NCBI GenBank assembly: GCA_036571765.1
Contig: BROE01000025.1
Coordinates: forward strand, 1,655,235-1,719,234
Direction: 5' to 3'
DNA: 64,000 nucleotides
Origin: Plecoglossus altivelis
Lineage: Eukaryota > Chordata > Actinopteri > Osmeriformes > Plecoglossidae
Position numbers and translations under genes: made by a program. Numbering within the stretch: position 1 is the stretch's first letter; every line of letters starts with the position of its first letter. Shown piece after piece: positions 59,101 to 64,000 of this stretch. The notes beneath the pieces are model-generated. The model did no database searches. It saw only the letters and a program-made list of their open reading frames with translations, and was not told where the DNA came from.

Positions 59101-60821
59101 CCAAAACAGAGCTGCTTCGATACATTTTTAGCGATAACCATTTTCAAAAATGATTATCCAAAGACATGTTACTCCCCCCCCCCTGTAGTAAACATTGTAT
59201 ATATATATATTGTATGTAACATATTGTATAATCTTCAATAAAAGGTTAAAACAGCTACATCTTCTTATTACACAAAACATGTCAATAATGCAGGCTACAA
59301 ATGCGACCAACCTTCCGTTTAAGTATAACTAATAAAGTTATTATGACAAGGCTAGTGCCTTCTGGGGAAACATCAGTCAGTCTTCCAGATTTTATTCAGG
59401 TAGACCTATGTTGAGGCCCATGACTTCCATAAGGTGTCTGGCTCAGGTGTGCGTGTGTGGGGGGGGAGCGGCGCTCTCTCACCTGGGTAAGGGGTACCAG
59501 CAGGGTGCCCGGGGACCACAAGGCTGTTGGTGGGTAAGGTTGGAGGTGGCGGCAGTGTGGCGGGGGTTGCGAACATGGCCGGATGGCGGTGGGCCGGAGT
59601 TCGCAGGGAATAGTGCGAGGTAGAGAGGTTCGCTATGGACAGGGGCAGGCCCGGGGCGCTCTGGGGGAGGCCACTGAGGTGGTGGTGGGGGGAGGGGGGC
59701 AGGTGGTGTTTGGGGAGGGGCAGGTGGTGGTGGGGGAGGGGGCAGGTGGTGGGGGGAGGGGGGCAGGTGGTGTTTGGGGAGGCCCACGGGGCTGCTGTGG
59801 CTGTGGAGAGATAAGAGAGGAGAGAGAGAGGTAGGGTGAGATGCGGGAGAGAGAGAGGTAGGGTGAGATGAGGGAGAGAGAGAGGGAGGGTGAGATGCGG
59901 GAGAGAGAGAGGTAGGGTGAGATGCGGGAGAGAGAGAGGTAGGGTGAGATGAGGGAGAGAGAGGGGAGAGTGAGAGGAAGAGTGAGATGAGGGAGAGAGA
60001 GAGAGGGAGAGAGAGAGAGGACAAAAAGAGGAAGAAAGGCCATGAGAATGGGAGCAGCAGAAGTCTCCTGTGGTTCTGTGAAGGAGCGTGATACAATATC
60101 TACAGTATCATTCTACTACCCTAGTCTGCACCTGCACTGCATATGAACGCCCCTAGCTTGCTAGCGAGCTACATGGGGCTACAACTGCTAGCTAGCGAGC
60201 TACATGGGGCTACAACTGCTAGCTAGCGAGCTACATGGGGCTACAACTGCTAGCTAGCGAGCTAGCTTGTCTTTCTCAACACTGTCAACACTCACACAGA
60301 GCGCTGTAATGAGAAAGCCCTGTGAGATTCCAAAAGCCCCCCCCCCCAGACAGGACCCAGTGTGGGGTATCCCCTGCTCCTCCGCCAGGCCCCCGGAGCT
60401 TACCTGATGTCGTGGAGGTCGTTGTACTGCAGAGGGTGGTGGAGCTGGTGGCCAATCAGAGGCCGGGCGTGGTGCTGCGGGGAGGGCAGCACTCGGAGCT
60501 CCTGGTGAGGGTGAGGGTGGGGGTGAGGGTGGTGGTGAGGGTGGGCCCTCAGCAGGGGAGGGGTGGGGATGGGGGGCAGCGCCGCCGACTCTCTCTTGAC
60601 GCTGAGAGGGGGCGGGGAGGCGAGGCGGACGCGGGCGCGGGGCGGCGGTGGCGCCGCCGCGGCAGCAGGGGCGGGGGAGCCCGTGGGCGGGGAGGCCGGC
60701 GTGGGGCTGGGCACGGGCGGGGCGAAGGGAGCCTCGCTGCTCTGCTCCTGGCTGCGTTGGAGCCCCGAGACTTTGGCCGAGCTGCAAGTCTTCGACTCCG
60801 GAATCTCATTCGTCGGCGCGC
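46358..60821 (-). CDS. fbrsl1: fbrsl1 (fibrosin-like 1, AUTS2 family), 3' 13 coding exons
   Basis: AUTS2-family nuclear protein; members associate with variant Polycomb PRC1 complexes and affect neural development. Coding exons in order: 60821-60404, 59800-59483 (apparent frameshift), 58042-57810, 54413-54363, 54183-54088, 52976-52905, 52747-52718, 52591-52520, 51975-51843, 50731-50654, 49127-49044, 48077-47819, 47666-46358. About 1050 codons are in the window; the 5' exons lie beyond 64 kb. Family blocks seen: LPTNSLVVPGHPA, EHDLLRQELNNRFLVQS, His-X repeats (HQHQHTHQHTF), FDKYAPKLDNPF, PFGSLQGAFQPK, ARPGTVPHTLLQKDPR, PGKWCAVHVQIAWQIYHHQQ, STFGGLGNLS, PVSYQISSLIRSNSQNSSDS, YEQERAYREREAHDY, RTPPTAALSAPPP and a terminal KEVEAR. 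The paralogue AUTS2 is the alternative; linkage to chfr and golga3 favours FBRSL1. The in-window part alone is about as long as human FBRSL1 (about 1045 aa). Confidence 0.85.
47819..48077 (-). CDS. fbrsl1: fbrsl1 exon with Arg-Glu repeat encoded by a GA microsatellite
   Basis: Begins GSNSVFGHKDGPAGL, has the family block WNRLHRTPPSFPTPP, then a run of alternating Glu-Arg (about 47880-47905, from a (GA)n tract) and KRDSSIGKEEKDRDR. Phases 1 in, 2 out. Confidence 0.92.
48078..50653 (-). other. fbrsl1 introns flanking the 49044-49127 exon
   Basis: Rich in poly-G tracts on the plus strand (48111-48140, 48440-48460, 48768-48800, 48985-49000, 50299-50324). No further exon supported. Confidence 0.6.
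50732..52519 (-). other. fbrsl1 introns flanking the 51843-51975 exon
   Basis: 51420-51690 is low in repeats and rich in ATTA/TAAT and CAAT motifs, a candidate regulatory block. 51985-52180 is a GGGA-rich purine tract next to the 51975 acceptor. No other coding signal. Confidence 0.55.
52718..52747 (-). CDS. fbrsl1: fbrsl1 30-nt microexon (VSDPFRTSVR)
   Basis: The acceptor cttccag at 52748 and donor gtaagt at 52717 bound exactly ten codons in phase 0. These bridge ...LLQKDPR and KPGKWCAV, with a DPFR motif that recurs in this family. Confidence 0.75.
52977..54087 (-). other. fbrsl1 intron with a gap
   Basis: Contains a GA microsatellite (53056-53118), the N gap at 53379-53415 and a GC-rich remainder with a short (GTGC)n run (about 54015-54058). 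No exon supported. Confidence 0.6.
53379..53415. other. assembly gap (37 N)
   Basis: Short run of N between an A homopolymer and a C homopolymer. Confidence 0.99.
54414..57809 (-). other. fbrsl1 intron, 3.4 kb, with candidate regulatory block
   Basis: No exon supported. 55630-56060 is low in repeats with many TAATTA/ATTAA motifs (for example attacattaattacagc near 56025) and looks like a conserved-element candidate. GA satellite at 56085-56195; GGGA tract at 56340-56400; CpG-rich part at 57180-57430. Confidence 0.55.
57810..58042 (-). CDS. fbrsl1: fbrsl1 His-X repeat exon
   Basis: Encodes EHDLLRQELNNRFLVQSSER, then SLLRAEFHQHQHMHQHQHTH and on to FTPFPASLPPAAI. The alternating His-X tract is a hallmark of AUTS2-family proteins. 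The exon enters in phase 1 and exits in phase 0 onto FDKYAPKL. Confidence 0.93.
58415..58503. repeat. (TA)n microsatellite with ata/gat interruptions
   Basis: AT dinucleotides across about 90 bp. Confidence 0.9.
58571..58905. repeat. 27-bp minisatellite, 12 copies
   Basis: Twelve tandem copies of a 27-bp unit built on gaactatgtaggaaatagtc plus a variable seven-base end, almost all at exact 27-bp spacing. Because 27 is a multiple of three, the array is open in several frames on both strands, giving a nine-residue repeat peptide. This is an artefact of the repeat, not evidence for a gene. Confidence 0.95.
59483..59800 (-). CDS. fbrsl1: fbrsl1 exon with an apparent 1-base frameshift
   Basis: It enters in the frame reading SHSSPVGLPKHHLPPSPHH and must exit in the frame reading HLSGLPQSAPGLPLSIANLS and on to NSLVVPGHPAGTPYP, which is the AUTS2-family sequence. 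These are different frames. Between them lies a tandem repeat whose two units start 64 bp apart (gtgttt at 59706 and 59770), full of G homopolymers. Both units encode LPKHHLPPSPHH, each in its own frame, so a one-base error (one extra, or two missing) is likely here. Confidence 0.8.
59815..60020. repeat. GA-rich minisatellite
   Basis: Repeated gagagagaggtagggtgaga units with tgcgg or tgagg ends (about 33 bp, five or more copies) just upstream, in gene sense, of the 59800 acceptor. On the gene strand this is a long CT-rich tract. Confidence 0.9.
60160..60266. repeat. 31-bp minisatellite, 3 copies
   Basis: Three tandem copies of a unit containing gctagcgagctacatggggc and tacaactgcta, with palindromic gctagc cores. 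Confidence 0.95.
60404..60821 (-). CDS. fbrsl1: fbrsl1 proline/histidine-rich exon (most 5' exon in window)
   Basis: Enters in phase 1, runs APTNEIPESKTCSSAKVSGL, QRSQEQSSEAPFAPPVPSP, Pro/Ala/His-rich sequence, VKRESAALPPIP and ARPLIGHQLHHPLQYNDLHD, and exits in phase 2. GC-rich. The preceding exon lies beyond the right edge. Confidence 0.9.
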
Positions 60822-61794
60822 CTGAGGAGGGAACAGACGGAGGGAGGTTAGGGCAGACGTTCTCGACGACCTTTCTTCACCGGTTTCTTTCCACTTTGGA
60901 TAACTGGAAGTGGTCTGCATGGATGTAAGTTCAAAGGACACATCCGAGTCCAACATGTTCTGAAGTAATACGTCTTCCCTCTCTCCCCCCCCGCCCCTGT
61001 GCCTCTCACACATCTCTTACTCAAGGTCCTCCTTCTCTCCTCTCTCACTAGCTTTTTACGAAGTGTTTAATCAGGTCATTTTCATGCTTGACTATAATCA
61101 GATGATCCAATTTCTGTGAGCGATCCAGTCAGTATGAATAAATCAAAGCTAATTAAAGTTAAATGCCGCTCCTATTCAGGGCTTTGCTGAGCACACAATC
61201 TGGCATGAAATAATTATGTTTCAATTGTACTGTGAAAAGAGATCATGGCCCCTTATCGAGGCCCTCGTCCTGCACCCTCCACCCCTCCTCCCCCTCCCCC
61301 GATCTTCCTGGGGATTCGGAAAGCCAGGGAACCTCAGACAGGAGCTGCTCGTCTTAACCACTCGGCTTCCCTTGGAGAGGGCAGCTGCTTTCACGGGCAC
61401 CGTTCTCCAGGATAAGCTCTTCAGAGCGTGGCGCTTCAATGACCGTGCGGGTACGCTGAAGACACAAGCGTGTTTAACGTGTTTATTCAGCCTTTTCTGC
61501 CTGCCTCTCTCTTGTCTCTCTCTCTCTCTCTCGGACTCAGGAGAGACGCGCACGCGGGGACGTCCAAGGTAGGAAGAGTTCATCTTTGCCTAATTCAGCG
61601 GGAGTTGAAGACATAGTTTACCACCTCCCAAGAAAGCAGCTCTAGCCAGCAGCAAATGAGACAGGAGCTTCCAGCTACTATCAGCCAATGAGAGTTCAGC
61701 ACAAATTCCTGAAGGAATCCAGGCTGTATTAGTGTGCTGGTTAATCTTACAAAGATTCTAACACCCCTATGAGAACCAGGGCAAGCTGGTTCTC

Positions 61795-61918
61795 CCTCCC
61801 TCCCTCCTTCTCCCTCTTTCCATCCCTCTCCCTCTCTCCATCCCTCCCTCCCTCCCCCTCTCTCACTCCCCCTCCCCCTCCCTCTCCCTCCCTCTCTCCC
61901 TCTCCCTCTCTCTCGTTA
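61795..61918. repeat. CT/CCT-rich tract
   Basis: About 125 bp of ctccctccct-type pyrimidine repeat. Confidence 0.9.
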
Positions 61919-63082
61919 ATGTAGCATTAGCAGGCTAAAGTGTCACCACATCCTCGTCGCTTCGTACATCGGCCACTTGCTTCTTCGCACCTGACCTGGG
62001 AAAAGGCGTCCCTGTCTGGGCTCTGATGAGGCGACGCGCACGCACAGCCCAAAACGTCGCCCTTCGCTGACGTTGCCGTGGAAACCCTCGTTTCCCAGCC
62101 AAGGGGTGAGAGAGAGAGAGAGTCTGGCCACCAAGAGAACAGGTCTGCAATACCGAGAAGGCACAAATGAGCGCCAGGTGATCTTAATGATGATTCTAAT
62201 GGGCTGTAATAGAGGCTTCTGCAGAGACTCGCTCTCATTATAAAACATTCCATCCCCACACGCACTTTGGTGCTGCGAAAGAGGAATGTCCTGCAACACA
62301 CGCGCGCGCGCACTCTGCATGTATATGAATGAGCCCTGTCCAAAATATCAGTCAAAGGGCTATTACAGCTGAGAAATATACCAGATAAGAGATGCTGGAA
62401 TATGGCTAAGTGACGGAAATGAAGCATTCAGTTCTGTTCACGCTGCACCAACAATAATATCTGGTTTGAGGCATTTGAATAAAGGGGTATCACTTCATTT
62501 GCAGCTGTGTAAGCAAACAGCTTGATAAGACAACGACAGGAATTCCTCACTGACACTCGCTTTTTTCCCCCCCGTCTTTCCTCACCGCAAAGCTCGAACA
62601 TAAACACCTCACTGTTTCCCTGACGCTCTCTCAAGGCCTCCTGACAACTGACAACTGACGTTTCTCTCCTCCTAAACACTCATGTTGGCAGGCTCTCCGG
62701 AGGGGAGGGCAAAACGCACACAGCAACGCACAGGGGGGACGGCCGGCTGTGCTAATGGCCGTCCTAGTCCTCCAACCACTCTGCCCGGACACAGAGATGT
62801 GCCAATGGCCAGCTCTTGTCTGCTCGGGTAGACGTGTGTGTGTGTGTGGGGGGGGGAGGGGGGGAGATGCTCGCCAGATGACATCTCAAGCCACCATTGA
62901 TCTTTTTATAGTCCCTGTGGTCTGCTGACTCAAAGGATTTGACCTCACAGGCATGCGCACACGCATGTCTGCTCTCTGCGGAAGCAAGGAATAGAGGGAG
63001 GCGAGGGATACAGGAGGGGGGGGGGAGACGGGGAGGGGGGACTCCAGAAGGATACAGGCCACTCGATGCCTGTCCCCCCCCC

Positions 63083-63477
63083 CTCCTCCGTCCGGTGCTT
63101 GATGTTCTGTCGGGGGACTTCCGTGGCTCTGTGTTTGCTCCACATGTGCCCCCTCTCCCCTCTCCTTCCCACGGGGCCATGCGAGCATGCTTCGCCCCTC
63201 TGGAACATCTGGAGGGCTGGCTCTCCTGCTTCTGCGGAGGCTCAGAGGAGCCAGATGGCCCCCGCCCATCCATAAAGAACAAAGTGGTCTGTCCTTTCCA
63301 CCAATAGGTCCAGGTCCAGGTCGTAGGTCACGAGATGCACTGACATTTAGCTGCCATAAATGAAGCCGGCATGTTTGACACGTTAACCTGCAGCGCTGGG
63401 CTACAGGGATTCAAACGCTTAACCACTCAAAAACGCTGCATGCGCTGCTGCGTGCTATCCCCCCCCCCCCCCCCCCC
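63083..63477. repeat. duplicated block, copy 1
   Basis: About 395 bp nearly identical to 63600-64000. Both copies share gggacttccgtggctc, gagcatgcttcg, tccataaagaacaaag and a terminal C-run. Confidence 0.95.
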
Positions 63478-63599
63478 GTTCAAATGTGTTGCGAAACCGT
63501 ACAAAAACACCACACAAAAAACACCCGGCAGACGCACGCAGACAAAACAGGCCACCAGCCACCTGGGTGTCAGCTCACACCAAGGTGACAGGAAGCCCC

Positions 63600-64000
63600 C
63601 CCTCCTCCCCTCCCGGTGACTTGATGTATCTGTCAGGGGGACTTCCGTGGCTCCTGTGTTGCTCCACATGTGCCCCCCCTCTCTCCTCTCCTTCACACGG
63701 GGCCATGCGAGCATGCTTCGTCCCTCTGGAACATCTGGAGGGCTGGCTCTCCTGCTCTGCGGAGGCTCAGAGGAGGCCAGATGGCCCCCGCCCATCCATA
63801 AAGAACAAAGTGGTCTGTCTTTCCACCAATAGGTCCAGGTCCAGGTCGTAGGTCACGAGATGCACTGACATTTAGCTGCTATAAATGAAGCCGGCACGTT
63901 TGACACGTTAACCTGCAGCGCCTGGGCTACAGGGATTCAAACGCTTAACCACTCAAAACGCTTCATGCGCTGCTGCGTGCAATCCCCCCCCCCCCCCCCC
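63600..64000. repeat. duplicated block, copy 2
   Basis: Direct copy of 63083-63477 at an offset of about 520 bp. The differences are mainly single-base insertions/deletions. It ends at the window edge in a C-run. Confidence 0.95.

Larger units (their letters stand above)
58043..59482 (-). other. fbrsl1 intron with satellites
   Basis: Holds a splice-bounded open segment (58160-58320) that I do not accept as a canonical exon, a (TA)n tract and a 27-bp minisatellite. Confidence 0.6.
60822..64000 (-). other. fbrsl1 intron running off the right edge
   Basis: No coding signal. 61080-61210 is AT-rich and repeat-poor with TAATTA-type motifs. 61795-61918 is a CT-rich tract. 63.08-64.0 kb contains a near-duplicate block. 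Confidence 0.6.

Noticed and set aside
62764..63308. Frames in the 63-kb duplicated blocks
   Set aside because: The two copies carry different frames because of single-base indels, and no product is recognisable.

Overview
This window is vertebrate nuclear DNA, most likely from a ray-finned fish. Genes are split into many short exons with GT-AG introns. Introns are compact (mostly 0.1-1 kb) and full of dinucleotide and purine/pyrimidine microsatellites, and tRNA-derived short interspersed repeats lie between genes. The gene set GOLGA3 - CHFR - FBRSL1 matches a neighbourhood on human 12q24.33. I rebuilt the exon structures by hand from splice sites, codon phase and family resemblance; no search was run.

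Layout. (1) 1-7004, minus: 5' two thirds of golga3 (golgin-160), with 14 coding exons in the window and the 3' part running off the left edge. (2) 8851-22315, plus: a complete seven-exon gene for a predicted 769-residue single-pass membrane protein, head-to-head with golga3. Its only recognisable domain is a CUB-like domain split by an insertion of about 150 residues. I do not recognise its name. (3) 23.1-28.3 kb: intergenic DNA with a cluster of tRNA-like repeats, a perfect hairpin containing CRE-like half sites, a foldback element of about 275 bp and an assembly gap. (4) 28341-34532, minus: complete chfr, 16 coding exons, 672 residues, with FHA, RING and PBZ modules intact. An upstream exon (35061-35177) is open in frame with the start codon. 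(5) About 35.3-45.1 kb: a gene-free stretch with several AT/homeobox-site-rich blocks, a purine satellite and an N gap. (6) 45152-60821, minus: 3' part of an AUTS2-family gene, called fbrsl1 from its neighbours, with 13 coding exons in the window and the 5' exons beyond the right edge. One exon (59483-59800) carries an apparent 1-base frameshift. (7) 60.8-64 kb: intron of fbrsl1, ending in a duplicated block that looks like an assembly artefact.

The genes do not form a pathway: golga3 acts at the Golgi, chfr in the mitotic and PARP stress response, fbrsl1 in Polycomb-linked transcription, and the CUB-like gene is presumably at the cell surface. The assembly looks lightly polished: three N gaps border homopolymers, and two near-duplicate blocks differ mainly by single-base indels. 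No previously undescribed mobile, defence or biosynthetic system was found. The most novel item is the split-CUB membrane protein.
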